Part shown: positions 43,617-54,855 of the stretch, piece after piece
Numbering within the stretch: the first letter of the stretch is position 1
Layout: every line of letters begins with the position of its first letter
Assembly: GCF_023698535.1 (NCBI RefSeq)
Contig: NZ_JALJCL010000001.1
Coordinates: forward strand, 351,425 to 415,424
Reading direction: 5' to 3'
Length of the DNA: 64,000 bases
DNA from: Halorientalis regularis
Lineage (GTDB): Archaea; Halobacteriota; Halobacteria; Halobacteriales; Haloarculaceae
Made by a program: the position numbers and the translations under genes
The notes under the pieces: model-generated
The model's input: only the letters and a program-made list of their open reading frames with translations
What the model was told of the DNA's origin: nothing
The model's database searches: none

Positions 43617-45965
43617 TCAACGGTCGGCAGTCGCGTCGCGGTCGGCGGGCAGGGACAGCGCGACCACCGAGCCGTCCGGCCCGGCTTCGGGGACCGAAAT
43701 CGAGCCGCCCGCCGCGGTGACGACCCAGTTGGCCAGCCACAGCCCGAGGCCGCTGCCGTGATCCAGCGGCGTCTCGGAGCCGCCTTCCAGCACGGCGCTG
43801 TCCTGTTCGGGGAGGCCCGGACCCTCGTCGGCGACCCGAACCGTCACGTCGTCGCCGTCGCTGTCGATGTCGACGGCGACGGTCGGCGCGTCCGTCGTCG
43901 CGTGTTTGATCGCGTTCTCCAGTAGCTCGCGGATGGCCACGTCGAGCGTCGGTTCGACGGCGGCCACGGCGTCGGCGTCCCCCCTGACGGTGATCCTCGC
44001 GTCGGGGTGCGCCTCGGCCAGCGACTCGATCACCCGGTCGATCAGCGGACCGATCTCGACGCTGTCGGCGTCGGGATCGCGCTCGTCGAGCTGGCCGAAG
44101 GTCCGGGCCTTCTCACCCAGTTCCGTCAGGCCGCGAGCCGTATCGAGAATGCGCGCGAGGTGGGCCTGCTCGTCGCCCGACGCCATCGCGTCTTCGAGCA
44201 TCGAGGCCCGCCCGATGATGACGTTCATGTCGTTGCGGATGTTGTGCCGGAGGACGCGGTTGAAGACGCTCAGGGCCTGCTCGCGGTGTTTCCGGTCGCG
44301 CACGTCGCGAACGCTCGCGAGGACGTGGTCGGTGTCGTCGAGTTCGAGTTCGGCGGCCGACACCTCGACCGGGATGCGGCTGCCGTCGCGGTGCCGGAGG
44401 AGGAGTTCGTCGGCCCGCGCGCGGCCGGTGTCCAGTGCCGTCGCGACCAACTGCTGGAACGCGTCGAGGTCGTCGCGACAGATCGTCGACGGCGCGATAG
44501 TCCGCAGGGCCGACCGGTCGTAGCCCAGCAGCTCACACACCCGGTCGTTGCAGTCGACGAGGGCGTCGGCGTCGGGATCGACGAGGAGCAGGCCGTCGCT
44601 GGCCGACTCGAACATCCGCCTGAACCGCTCGCGTGCGGTCCGGAGCCGGTCGATCCACTCGGTCCGTTCGAGGGCCGCCACGACGTTCGAGCCGAGCATC
44701 CCGGCCATCGACCGGTCGATCCCGTCGAAGGCCGCGGCCGTCCCGGACCCGGCGACCAGCACGCCCTCGGTGTCCAGCGGCACGACCACCAGACTCCGCG
44801 TGGGCTCGGCGAATCCGGTCCCGTCCAGCCCGTCGGCGTCGTCGTACTGGCACAGGTCGCCGTCGTCCAGTGCGTCCCAGAGGCAGGTCCCCTGGCCGTC
44901 TGCCCGGTCGAGCGGATCCGGCACGGTCGGACAGCCCTGACTCGCGGCCGCCCGCAGGGTCGTCCCGGGATCGTCGTCCACGAGCCACACGCGGGTCCGG
45001 GGTGCGTCGAGCGCGGCCACGGCGACCGCGGCGGCCGTCTCACAGACCGAGTCGACGGTCGTCGCCCGCATCAGGTCGGCGGTGCCGTCGTGGAGCGCGT
45101 CCAGTGCCGTCCCGCGACGCGTCCGTTCGAGTTCGTGGCTGAGCCACCGCGCGACGAGACTGACGAACGCCCGTTCGGCCTCGCTGAAGGGGCCGTGTGG
45201 CGACCGATCCATGAAACAGACAGTGCCGTACAGCGATCCGCCGACCGTGATGCGAGCGCCGAGATAACACTCGATATCTTTTGCCTCGTAGGCCGGGTCG
45301 CCGAGCCAGCCCTGTTCGGCGGCGTGGTTGAACGCCAGTACGTCGTCGGACTCGATGGTTCGCCGGCAGAACGTCGTCGGGAGGTCCATCAATTCCCCGG
45401 GTTCGATGGGCAATTCGCCGACGCTCGCGACCACCTCGTACCGTTCCGGGTCGCGGTCGATGGTCGAGAGGTGTGCGTTCTCGACGCCGAGCCTGTCGAG
45501 GCCGATCTCGAGGATGCGGTCGGCCTTCGCCTCGAAGGCGAGTGTCTCGTCGGTCGCCACGTCGTAGAGGTCACGCAGGTACCGCCCGTCGGCGGGCACG
45601 TCGGGCGTCGGCAAGTCGGCGCGTGTTCGCCGTCCCCGTACGACGCCACGCACACGATTGGCCAGCGCCGTGTAGCGATCTTCGTCGGCGACCACCACGT
45701 CGGTCGCATCGGCCTCGGTCGCCCGGGGACGGACCTCCGGCGCGTCGGTCGGCGTCGTGAGGACGACGAGGGGCACGTCGTCCCGGTCGCCGAGCGATTC
45801 CCAGTCGGACGCAGCGAGTGGCGCGACGGCGACGACACAGTCCGGCACTGTCCCGTCGTCAGCGGCGACGGTCACGTCGTCGTAGACGGTTTCGAGAGCC
45901 CGCAAAACGTCACCGCGGACCGCCTCGCTGTCGGTGACGACCTGCGTCGTGAGTCGAGCCGTCAT
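43617..45965 (-). CDS. Sensor histidine kinase (GAF-GAF-PAS-HisKA-HATPase)
   Basis: A 782-residue cytoplasmic sensor kinase. The first 115 residues resemble a receiver-like fold (TTQVVTDSEAVRGDVLRALE). GAF domains follow at about 140-280 and 290-440, then a PAS domain near 450-560 (ASDGLLLVDPDADALVDCND). The phosphoacceptor His is in FNRVLRHNIRNDMNVI. The ATPase domain has ELLENAIKHA (N box), ADEGPGLP (G1) and GSGLGLWLANWVV (G2). No membrane segment is seen, so it should sense an internal cue. No response regulator is adjacent. Confidence 0.9.
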   Translation of the reverse strand: MTARLTTQVVTDSEAVRGDVLRALETVYDDVTVAADDGTVPDCVVAVAPLAASDWESLGDRDDVPLVVLTTPTDAPEVRPRATEADATDVVVADEDRYTALANRVRGVVRGRRTRADLPTPDVPADGRYLRDLYDVATDETLAFEAKADRILEIGLDRLGVENAHLSTIDRDPERYEVVASVGELPIEPGELMDLPTTFCRRTIESDDVLAFNHAAEQGWLGDPAYEAKDIECYLGARITVGGSLYGTVCFMDRSPHGPFSEAERAFVSLVARWLSHELERTRRGTALDALHDGTADLMRATTVDSVCETAAAVAVAALDAPRTRVWLVDDDPGTTLRAAASQGCPTVPDPLDRADGQGTCLWDALDDGDLCQYDDADGLDGTGFAEPTRSLVVVPLDTEGVLVAGSGTAAAFDGIDRSMAGMLGSNVVAALERTEWIDRLRTARERFRRMFESASDGLLLVDPDADALVDCNDRVCELLGYDRSALRTIAPSTICRDDLDAFQQLVATALDTGRARADELLLRHRDGSRIPVEVSAAELELDDTDHVLASVRDVRDRKHREQALSVFNRVLRHNIRNDMNVIIGRASMLEDAMASGDEQAHLARILDTARGLTELGEKARTFGQLDERDPDADSVEIGPLIDRVIESLAEAHPDARITVRGDADAVAAVEPTLDVAIRELLENAIKHATTDAPTVAVDIDSDGDDVTVRVADEGPGLPEQDSAVLEGGSETPLDHGSGLGLWLANWVVTAAGGSISVPEAGPDGSVVALSLPADRDATADR

Positions 45966-46104
45966 CCCTGAAGTGGTACCCGGGTGCTGGCGCGGGACCG
46001 GCCGCCTGCAGACCGCGTGGAGAGCCTCGTTCGGTCAGTCATACTCTCCCCGAGGAACGGAACCAGCATCAAAGTACGGGACGCTTCGTGACCCGAGACC
46101 CGCG

Positions 46105-47805
<1,701 letters not shown>

Positions 47806-47858
47806 GGCAGTCAATTACACACGGGGCCGGTTTAACGGTTCGGCCGGAGTGGCGAGGT

Positions 47859-48635
47859 TCACTCCGTCGAACCGGGCGGGTCCTCGCCGTCCGCATCCTC
47901 GATCCCTTCGCCGTGTCGCCCCTCGCCACTGGCGAACCGCTCGGCCCCCTCGTGGGCCGTCGACAGCGACCGGTTCCCGTGCCAGGCCTCGACTTTCAGC
48001 CCCTCGTCCAGCGGGAGGCCCGCGCCGTCGTACACCGCCGCCCGATCCGTCCGGACGGTCTGTTGGGGGAACTCGGCGATGGTCTCGGCCATCTCCCGGG
48101 CCGCGTCGAGCGCGTCGCCGTCGTCGACGACGCGGTTGACTAGCCCCCACTCGCGGCCCTCCTCGGCCTCGACGGGGCGACCGGTGAGGATCATCTCCAG
48201 CGCGCGACCCTGCCCGACGACGCGGGGGAGGCGCTGGGTACCACCGTCGACCAGCGGCACGCCGAAGCGGCGCTCGAAACAGCCGAACGTGGCGCTCTCG
48301 CCCGCGACGCGTAAATCACACCACAGCGCCATCTCCAGGCCACCGGCGATACAGTGGCCCTCGACGGCCGCGATGGTGGGCTTGTCGACCGTGGTCCGGG
48401 TGAAGCCGAGCCATCCCTCGGGGCCGTCTTCCAGATCCATCTTTTCGAGGTCCGCGCCCGCCGAGAACGTCTCCTCGTCGCCGGTCAGGACGCCGACGGC
48501 GGCGTCCTCGTCGTCGTCGAACCGTTCCCAGGCGGCCCGGAGTTCCCGCGCCGTCTCGCCGTCGATTGCGTGTTTCGCGTCCGGACGATCTATCGAGACG
48601 ACGGCGACCGGGCCGTCACGCTCGTAGCTGACCAT
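47859..48635 (-). CDS. Enoyl-CoA hydratase/isomerase family protein
   Basis: A 258-residue crotonase. Oxyanion-hole segments are ETFSAGADLEKM and EGHCIAGGLEMALWCD, with the expected glycines. The usual second catalytic glutamate position reads FERRFGVPLVDGGTQRLPRV, so its activity could be hydratase or isomerase. It is followed after 53 bases by the mutase gene on the same strand, suggesting a shared role in acyl-CoA catabolism. The acidic C-terminal tail (EGIEDADGEDPPGS) is halophilic decoration. Confidence 0.88.
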   Translation of the reverse strand: MVSYERDGPVAVVSIDRPDAKHAIDGETARELRAAWERFDDDEDAAVGVLTGDEETFSAGADLEKMDLEDGPEGWLGFTRTTVDKPTIAAVEGHCIAGGLEMALWCDLRVAGESATFGCFERRFGVPLVDGGTQRLPRVVGQGRALEMILTGRPVEAEEGREWGLVNRVVDDGDALDAAREMAETIAEFPQQTVRTDRAAVYDGAGLPLDEGLKVEAWHGNRSLSTAHEGAERFASGEGRHGEGIEDADGEDPPGSTE

Positions 48636-48689
48636 GGTACGCGCTCACAGTACGGGGGAGCAGTGATAGAACTACGGGGCGAAGCGAGT

Positions 48690-49508
48690 TCAGGCCTCCT
48701 CGTCCTGCAGCCGCTTGGTCGTCTCCACGAGTGGGTGGTGGGCGTACTCGACTTCCTCGATGTCGTCGATGGAGTCGAGGTTTTCCTTCCGTGCGGTTTC
48801 GGCCATCCCGAGTTCGACCCGCTCGTCGATGACGATGACGTAGGCGTCCATCTCCTCGATGCCGAGGCTGTCGGCGGCCTTGACGCGGTGGTGGCCGTCG
48901 GCCAGCAGGAACTCCCCGTCGTTGTCGATGACGACGAGGGGCTCGGCCAGTCCCCGCTCCAGTTCGTAGCGCCGCCCCTCCAGCTCGTCGGCGTATACGC
49001 GGCTCTGTGTCGGCGTAAGCTTCTCCAGGGGGACCTCGCGGCGGTCCTCGCGGGCCTCGATCCCGTGGATCGTTTCGAGGGTACGCTGGAGTTTGTCGAC
49101 CTTGCCGGGCGTGGCGCGTTCGATCTGACTGCGGATCACGTCGGCGTTGGAGATGATTCCGACGAGGTTGCCCGCGTCGTCGACGACGGGGAGCCGCTGG
49201 ATGCCCGACCGGAGGATGACGCGCCCGGCGTCGTTGAGCTTCATGTCGGGATGGGCGACCAGCAGGTCCTGTGTCATGACCTTGAAAATGGGGTCGTGGT
49301 CCTCCGCGAGCAGGAGGTCGCGGGCGCTGATGAACCCCTCGACGTGGCGGCCGTCACAGACCGGAAACCCGCTGTGGGTGTCGTCGCTGTCGGCGATCCG
49401 GCGGGCGACCGCTTCGACCGTGTCGTCGGGCGAGACGGTCGCCACGTCCCTGGTCATGTAGTCTTTGACCCGTGGCTTCTCGTCCTCGGAATCCATCGTC
49501 CGTGACAT
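48690..49508 (-). CDS. CBS-pair protein with ParB-like nuclease domain
   Basis: A 272-residue protein. Two CBS motifs occupy residues 15-135 (VKDYMTRDVATVSPDDT and RLPVVDDAGNLVGIISNADV), probably binding an adenine nucleotide. The C-terminal half resembles the ParB/sulfiredoxin fold: KLTPTQSRVYADELEGRRYE, then VVIDNDGEFLLADGHHRVKA with the conserved GHHR. The combination is widespread in haloarchaea and has no assigned function. ATG 49508 or 49496 could be the start. It is cotranscribable with the upstream DHH gene (42-base gap). Confidence 0.8.
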   Translation of the reverse strand: MSRTMDSEDEKPRVKDYMTRDVATVSPDDTVEAVARRIADSDDTHSGFPVCDGRHVEGFISARDLLLAEDHDPIFKVMTQDLLVAHPDMKLNDAGRVILRSGIQRLPVVDDAGNLVGIISNADVIRSQIERATPGKVDKLQRTLETIHGIEAREDRREVPLEKLTPTQSRVYADELEGRRYELERGLAEPLVVIDNDGEFLLADGHHRVKAADSLGIEEMDAYVIVIDERVELGMAETARKENLDSIDDIEEVEYAHHPLVETTKRLQDEEA

Positions 49509-49550
49509 CTCCCCGCGCCGGGAAAACCCCTTCGGCGAGCGGACTCGCGA

Positions 49551-51143
49551 TCACCAGCCACCGTCTTCGGTCGCGAACGGACCGCCGAGCAGCAGCCCAG
49601 TTCGCTCGCCCGGCGGGCGCTCCCGGAGCGCCTCGAAGAACCGCTCGGTCACGAACTCCTCGAGGTCGGCGGCGAGTTCGGTACCGTCGGCACTCCCCTG
49701 CTCCCCGTCTTCTCCGTCCGCGACCGCAGTCTCGTCGTCGGCGTCTGCCCCCTCGACTTCCGCCACGGCGTCCTCGCCGTCGTCGCTCCGCTCGGACGCG
49801 TCGCGGTCGCTGTCGGGGTCCAGTGCAGTGTCGATGGCGGGGATCTGTGCGCCGGCCATGTCGGCGTGCCCGCCGGCGCTCCCGATCTGGTCGAACGCCG
49901 AGCGCAGCGTCTCGCCCAGGTCGAGATCGGTCCCGCGAGCGCGGCCGGAGACGTAGATCACGCCGTCGATGATGCCGTAGACGACGGTCGCCTGCACCCC
50001 CTCCAGATTCAGCAGGCGGTCGGCAGCCTGTGCGAGGGCGTCGCGGGCGTTCAACTCGCCGACGCAACTGGTCAGGACGGGACCGCGGCGCTGGCGGTTG
50101 CCGATGGCTCGCGCGATGGTCTCGAAGGTGTCGCCGCTGATCGACGGGGACTCGATCCGGTCGAGCGTACCCATGTCGGCGGCCCGGACGACCGTCGCCG
50201 CCGCCTCGAAGTCGGCCGTCGAGACCTCCCGGCTGAAGTCGTTCGTGTCGATCCGGATGCCAAAGAGCAGGCCGGTCGCCACGTCCTCCTCGATGGTGAT
50301 GCCGAACTGGTCGAGATACTGGACCAGCAGGGTGCTGGTCGCGCCGACGTTGCTCCGGAGATCGACGAATCGGGCGTCGACCGGCGCACGGGGCGGGTGG
50401 TGGTCGATGACGATGTCGACGGGCGTGTCCTCGGGCAACTGGTCGTTGACGCCCGGCCGGGAGTGATCGACCAGTGCGAACCCGCCGAACCGGTCGAGGT
50501 CGGCGTCGGGTTCCAGTCGAGTGAGGTCGAACTCGAGGAGGTTGACGAAGGCCCGGTTCTCCTGATGGGAGATGCGCCCGTAGTAACACACCTCGGCCTC
50601 GACGCCCAGCACTGCCGCGATCCGCTGGAGTGCCACCGCGCTCGCGATGGCGTCCGGATCGGGGTTGTCGTGGGCGACGATGGCCAGCGGCTCCTCGATC
50701 TCCCAGAACGCCTGGCGGAGCTTCCGGGTCTGGAGCCCGTCGTCACCGATCCGGCGGCCGAGGAAGTCGGCGGTCGCCGCCCCCGGTTCGACCAGCGTGT
50801 CCGTCAGGTCACGGAGTCGTTCGAGGACGCCCGAGTCGGGTTCGAGGCCGGCGAAGGCAAAGAGCATCGCGTCCGGGGCGGCCTCGCTGGCGACCGAGGC
50901 GCGGCGGTAGTTCTCTCGGGGGTCGTCACCGGCGACGACGACCGTGTCGACGCCGTCGGCGTGTTCGCTCAGGGCCGCGGTGTCGAGACGGTCCACGTGC
51001 GTCGCGGCGACGCCTTCCTCGCGCAGGCGCTCGACGCGCCGCTCGTTCTCTTCGAGGACCGACACCGTTCCCGGCCTGTCCGCGAGCGCCGAGACGAGGT
51101 CGTAACCGACCGATCCACACCCCACGACCAGCCGGGTTTCCAT
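49551..51143 (-). CDS. TrkA-N/DHH family phosphoesterase fusion
   Basis: A 530-residue protein. Residues 1-130 form a Rossmann NAD-binding (TrkA-N/RCK) domain with GCGSVGYD. The DHH/DHHA1 phosphoesterase follows, with motifs AHDNPDPDAIASA, LVDHSRPG and IVIDHHPPRAP, and a GSAGGHADMAGA substrate-binding motif in DHHA1. A very acidic insert (about residues 445-500) precedes the C-terminus. DHH enzymes cleave short RNAs or cyclic dinucleotides; the NAD domain suggests gating. The segment 50982-51143, its first 54 codons, is repeated at 57491-57652. Confidence 0.88.
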   Translation of the reverse strand: METRLVVGCGSVGYDLVSALADRPGTVSVLEENERRVERLREEGVAATHVDRLDTAALSEHADGVDTVVVAGDDPRENYRRASVASEAAPDAMLFAFAGLEPDSGVLERLRDLTDTLVEPGAATADFLGRRIGDDGLQTRKLRQAFWEIEEPLAIVAHDNPDPDAIASAVALQRIAAVLGVEAEVCYYGRISHQENRAFVNLLEFDLTRLEPDADLDRFGGFALVDHSRPGVNDQLPEDTPVDIVIDHHPPRAPVDARFVDLRSNVGATSTLLVQYLDQFGITIEEDVATGLLFGIRIDTNDFSREVSTADFEAAATVVRAADMGTLDRIESPSISGDTFETIARAIGNRQRRGPVLTSCVGELNARDALAQAADRLLNLEGVQATVVYGIIDGVIYVSGRARGTDLDLGETLRSAFDQIGSAGGHADMAGAQIPAIDTALDPDSDRDASERSDDGEDAVAEVEGADADDETAVADGEDGEQGSADGTELAADLEEFVTERFFEALRERPPGERTGLLLGGPFATEDGGW

Positions 51144-51210
51144 GTCTCTCCATGACGGACGAGCGGTCATAAACCTTCGATTTCGGCCGAGCCGCGTCCA
51201 CGGAGACGCG

Positions 51211-51639
51211 TTACTTCAGCCGTTCCTGGAGGAAAGAGGGGTGAGCGGCGGCGACGCCGTCGCGGGCGACGATCTCCTCGTTGATCACGTCACCCAGCGC
51301 GTCGCCGTCGGAGGCGTGGACCTCCGCCATCAGCGTGTGGTCGCCACTGGACGTGTAGAGGGAGTCGATGGCGTCGATCTCTTTGAGTTCCCGGGTCACC
51401 TCGACGTAGCGTTCGCTCTCCACGTCGATCCCCACCAGCGCGATGGACTTGGAGGCGAGTTTCTTCGGGTCCACGTCCGCTGAATAACCCACGATCACAC
51501 CCTCGTCTTCGAGTTGCTGGATGTATTTTCGCACCGTAGGCTTGGACACGTCGGCCCGCTCGGCGATCTCTGCGTAGGAGGCCTGTGCGTCCTCCTCGAG
51601 GACGGACAGGATGCGCTCCTCCGTGGACTCGGCTGCCAT
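51211..51639 (-). CDS. Lrp/AsnC family regulator (copy 1)
   Basis: A 142-residue Lrp-type regulator. Residues 5-55 are the helix-turn-helix (ERILSVLEEDAQASYAEIAE, DVSKPTVRKYIQQLEDEGVI) and residues 65-140 the ligand-binding RAM/AsnC domain (ALVGIDVESERYVEV, IDSLYTSSGDHTLMAEV). ATG 51639 is preferred over an upstream start because an AT-rich TATA region (GATATTTTTTC on the minus strand, near 51670) gives a leaderless transcript. It lies just downstream of the 2-oxoacid oxidoreductase genes and may respond to an amino or keto acid and regulate them; that is inference. Confidence 0.9.
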   Translation of the reverse strand: MAAESTEERILSVLEEDAQASYAEIAERADVSKPTVRKYIQQLEDEGVIVGYSADVDPKKLASKSIALVGIDVESERYVEVTRELKEIDAIDSLYTSSGDHTLMAEVHASDGDALGDVINEEIVARDGVAAAHPSFLQERLK

Positions 51640-51771
51640 AGTCAAAGGTTTTGCGTCCGAGAAAAAATATCTTCCGAACCCGAAAACGGGTCGAACAGGC
51701 AGAAAGTTTCGCCTCACGAACCGAAAGGAAAGCGGGAACGAGAGAGCCCCGGGACGGTCACCGTCGGAATT

Positions 51772-52707
51772 TCAGCGGTGGTGGTGGAGCAGGTCCGCCG
51801 AGCGCTCCCACTCGCTGTCTTCGTCGAGGTACCGCTCCGCGAGGGGGTCCTCGGGCATCTCCTCTGTGGCCCGCTTCTCCGCGCCGTAGGATGGGCGGTC
51901 GCTGTCCACGTAGAACCGGCCCGTGAGGACCTCGCCCTCGTAGAGGCGGGACTCGGCGTCGTACATCGCCTCGGCGGCCTCGCGCCGGTCGGTCACGTCG
52001 AAGTCGAACTCGTCCGACTCCTGTACGTCCGTGTAGGGGACGTACTGCTTTGCATCCTTGTTCCAGGTGGGACACTGGGTGAGGAAGTCGACGTGGGCGA
52101 ACCCGTCGTGTTCGATGGCCTCGATCAGGATCTCCTTTGCCTGGTTCGGGTTGACCGCCGCGGTGCGGGCGATGTAGGACGAGCCCGACGCCAGCGACAG
52201 CGACATGGGCCGCACGGGGTCCTTGGCACTGCCGTGGGGCTGGGTCTTTGATTTGTGACCCTTCGGACTCGTGGGGGAGGTCTGGCCCTTCGTCAGCCCG
52301 AAGATCTCGTTGTTGAACACGATGTAGGTCATGTCGTGGTTCTCCCGGGCGGTGTGCATGAAGTGGTTGCCGCCGATGCCGTAGCCGTCGCCGTCGCCAC
52401 CGGCCGCGATCACCTCCAGTCCCGGGTTGGCTAGCTTGGCTGCCCGCGCGACGGGCAGGGAGCGGCCGTGGATGCTGTGGAAGCCGTAGCTCTCGAAGTA
52501 CGATGAGAGCTTGCCCGAACAGCCGATGCCGGTCACCAGCAGGGTCTCGTCGGGCGTGCGGCCCACCTCGGGCATGGCCTGTTTCAGCGCCTTCAGAACG
52601 CCGAAGTCGCCACAGCCCGGGCACCACGTCGCCTGCGGTTCGATGCCGGGTGTGAACTCGTCGCGGTCGATCTCGCGGTCCTCGCCGATTGCACTGAATA
52701 CACTCAT
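51772..52707 (-). CDS. porB: 2-oxoacid:ferredoxin oxidoreductase beta subunit (copy 1)
   Basis: A 311-residue thiamine-diphosphate subunit. The cofactor motif is AAGGDGDGYGIGGNHF followed by FNNEIFGLTKGQTSPT. Iron-sulfur cysteines are in TWCPGCGDFG, GIGCSGK and LTQCPTWN. With the alpha subunit it oxidatively decarboxylates pyruvate or another 2-oxoacid to acyl-CoA, reducing ferredoxin. The lengths of both subunits (634 and 311) fit haloarchaeal PorAB better than KorAB, but the substrate is uncertain. Two bases separate it from the alpha stop. Confidence 0.88.
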   Translation of the reverse strand: MSVFSAIGEDREIDRDEFTPGIEPQATWCPGCGDFGVLKALKQAMPEVGRTPDETLLVTGIGCSGKLSSYFESYGFHSIHGRSLPVARAAKLANPGLEVIAAGGDGDGYGIGGNHFMHTARENHDMTYIVFNNEIFGLTKGQTSPTSPKGHKSKTQPHGSAKDPVRPMSLSLASGSSYIARTAAVNPNQAKEILIEAIEHDGFAHVDFLTQCPTWNKDAKQYVPYTDVQESDEFDFDVTDRREAAEAMYDAESRLYEGEVLTGRFYVDSDRPSYGAEKRATEEMPEDPLAERYLDEDSEWERSADLLHHHR

Positions 52708-52709
52708 GG

Positions 52710-54614
52710 TTAGTCACCTGCCGCGGGGACGAACTTCGTTCCCTCCGGGATCGCGGCGTCCCGGGAGACGATGCGCTCGAAGCCCTCGACGATCTCGTAG
52801 GGCTCGAAGGCCTCGCCGTTGTACTTCAGGAGGCTGTTGAGCTTCGGCCCGAATCGGCCGAGTTCCTTCTGGGTCAACCCCCGGAACTGCGCCGAGGCGT
52901 TCATCTCGACGACCAGACACGACTCCACGGATTCGAGGAAGTCGGTCACCTCCTGTTCGGGGTAGGGGAGCATCTCGCTGACGCCGAGGGCCTTCACCGA
53001 CTCCCCGGCGTCGGTCAGCTGGTCGACGGCCTCGAAGACGGTGTCCTGCTGACTGCCCCACACCAGCAGGCCGTAGTCGGCGTCCTCGGGGCCGTAGTGG
53101 GTCTGATGGGAGCCCTCTCCGTCGTCCAGTTCTTCGCGGATGGAGTCGAGTTTCGACATCCGGCGGTCCATCTGTGCGACCCGGTTGGTCGGGCTCTCGC
53201 TGATGTGGCCCTCCGGGGTGTGTTCGTTGCCCGACGCGAGGAAGCGGCCGTCCTTCTGGCCGGGGATCGACCGCGGGCTCGCGCCGTTCTCGGCGTCGTG
53301 CTGGTAGCGTTTGAACTTCCCCGACTCGTGGTGGGCCGCCTCCCGGATCTCCTCCTCGGTGAGGACGCTGCCCGGGTCGGCGTTCGGTTCGCGGTCGAAG
53401 AACGATTCGTCGACGTTGCGCATCTCGCCCGAGAGCTTCTGATCGATGACGACGATGGCCGGGAGCTGGTACTCGTAGGCCAGCCGGAAGGCCGCGCGGG
53501 TCTGCTCGTAACACTCCCGGACGTTGGCGGGCGCAAACACGACCCGACAGGAGTCGCCCTGACTCGTGTAGAGGATGTGTTCGAGGTCGGCCTGCTCGGG
53601 TTTGGTCGGCATCCCCGTGGAAGGACCAGCCCGCATCGCCTCGATCAACACGATGGGCGTCTCGGTCATCTCCGCGAGGCCGAGCGGTTCGGACATCAGC
53701 GCGAACCCGCCGCCGGAGGACCCGGACATGGCCTTGACGCCGGCGTGGGAGGCCCCGACAGCGAGCGACGCCGCGGCGATCTCGTCCTCGACCTGTTCGG
53801 CGATACCGCCGAACTTGGGGAGGTGCTGGGAGAGGATGGTGAACACGTCGGTCCAGGGGGTCATCGGGTAGCCCGCGATGAACCGACAGCCCTCGTCGAT
53901 AGCGCCGTAGGCGACGGCGTTGCTCCCGGACATGAGGACCTGCTGTTCGTCGTGGTCGCCGGTGGGGACGCGGAGGTCGTGGGTGACCTCGTACTCCTCG
54001 CGCACCGAGTCGTAGGCGCGTTCGAGGATGTCGAGGTTGGCCTGGAGTACGTCGCCGGTCATCGCGTCCTCCATCAGGTCCTCGATGTGCTGGAGGTCCA
54101 TATCGAGCAAGGCGGCGGTCGCGCCGACGCCGGCGGTGTTTCGCATCACCTCACGCCCGTGTTCGCGAGCGAGGCCCCGTAGGTCGAGGGAGTAGACGTG
54201 CCAGTCGTTCTCCTGGGCCCTCGCTTCCAGGTCGAGGTCGGCACGCTCCAAGGTCTCCTCGTCGAGCAGCCCCTCGTCGTAGACGATCACGCCGCCCTCG
54301 TTGAGGTCGTCCAGGTTCTCCGAGAGCGGTTTGATCTCCTCGTTGCCGTAGACGGTGTCGGCCCCTTCCTGTGGATTGCGGGCGAAGCTGTCGCCAAGCG
54401 CCAACAGGAAGTTGAAGCCGTTCCCCCGCGACCGAACGGGGTCGGCGTCGGACCGTACCTCCACGTAGGTGTGGCCGCCCCGAATCCGTGAGGGGTAGTG
54501 CCGGTGTGTGAACACGTCGAGTCCCGCGCGCATCAGCGCCTTGGCGAAGTTCTGGCTCGTGGAATCGATTCCGTCGCCGGAGCCACCAGCGATGCGCCAC
54601 ATTAGTTCTGTCAT
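52710..54614 (-). CDS. porA: 2-oxoacid:ferredoxin oxidoreductase alpha subunit (copy 1)
   Basis: A 634-residue fused gamma-alpha subunit. Residues 1-190 are the gamma domain (WRIAGGSGDGIDSTSQNFAK, SRIRGGHTYVEVR). The alpha domain follows, with GSNAVAYGAIDEGCRFIAGY, the pyrimidine-binding part PMTPWTDVF, and the SSGGGFALMSEPLGLAEMTE segment. The C-terminal domain (GLLVWGSQQDTVFEAV) completes the family layout. ATG 54614 is the natural start. It precedes the beta gene by two bases and forms one operon with it; pyruvate is the likeliest substrate. Confidence 0.9.
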   Translation of the reverse strand: MTELMWRIAGGSGDGIDSTSQNFAKALMRAGLDVFTHRHYPSRIRGGHTYVEVRSDADPVRSRGNGFNFLLALGDSFARNPQEGADTVYGNEEIKPLSENLDDLNEGGVIVYDEGLLDEETLERADLDLEARAQENDWHVYSLDLRGLAREHGREVMRNTAGVGATAALLDMDLQHIEDLMEDAMTGDVLQANLDILERAYDSVREEYEVTHDLRVPTGDHDEQQVLMSGSNAVAYGAIDEGCRFIAGYPMTPWTDVFTILSQHLPKFGGIAEQVEDEIAAASLAVGASHAGVKAMSGSSGGGFALMSEPLGLAEMTETPIVLIEAMRAGPSTGMPTKPEQADLEHILYTSQGDSCRVVFAPANVRECYEQTRAAFRLAYEYQLPAIVVIDQKLSGEMRNVDESFFDREPNADPGSVLTEEEIREAAHHESGKFKRYQHDAENGASPRSIPGQKDGRFLASGNEHTPEGHISESPTNRVAQMDRRMSKLDSIREELDDGEGSHQTHYGPEDADYGLLVWGSQQDTVFEAVDQLTDAGESVKALGVSEMLPYPEQEVTDFLESVESCLVVEMNASAQFRGLTQKELGRFGPKLNSLLKYNGEAFEPYEIVEGFERIVSRDAAIPEGTKFVPAAGD

Positions 54615-54819
54615 GATAAATCAGTGGCCGAATCGGCCGCCCTAGCTGAAAAACGGCGCGCCGGAACAAAAGAGTTTGCGACGCGTTACCACACATTAAT
54701 CATGACAGTTGCACTGGATTCACACAGTCGAGAGATGGGGGCGGAGCCGGCCGATCCGGAGGGCGGCGCGCGTCTTCGGAATCCGAGAGGTCGCGGTAGT
54801 ACGGCAACGTCTCGCAAAC

Positions 54820-54828
54820 GATTTACGC
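54820..54828 (+). promoter_or_regulatory. TATA-like element of the DICT gene (copy 1)
   Basis: GATTTACGC is the only AT-rich block about 30 bases before ATG 54856, supporting that start rather than a longer reading from 54709. The same element recurs 6509 bases later. Confidence 0.4.
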
Positions 54829-54855
54829 ACCGAGGACGTGGATCTGACGAAGCGA

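Noticed and set aside
54608..54708. 10-base inverted repeat CTGTCATGAT / ATCATGACAG around the porA-DICT intergenic region
   Set aside because: One arm is just the porA start-codon context and the arms are 81 bases apart; no promoter logic requires it. It is probably chance similarity or an old start-site remnant.
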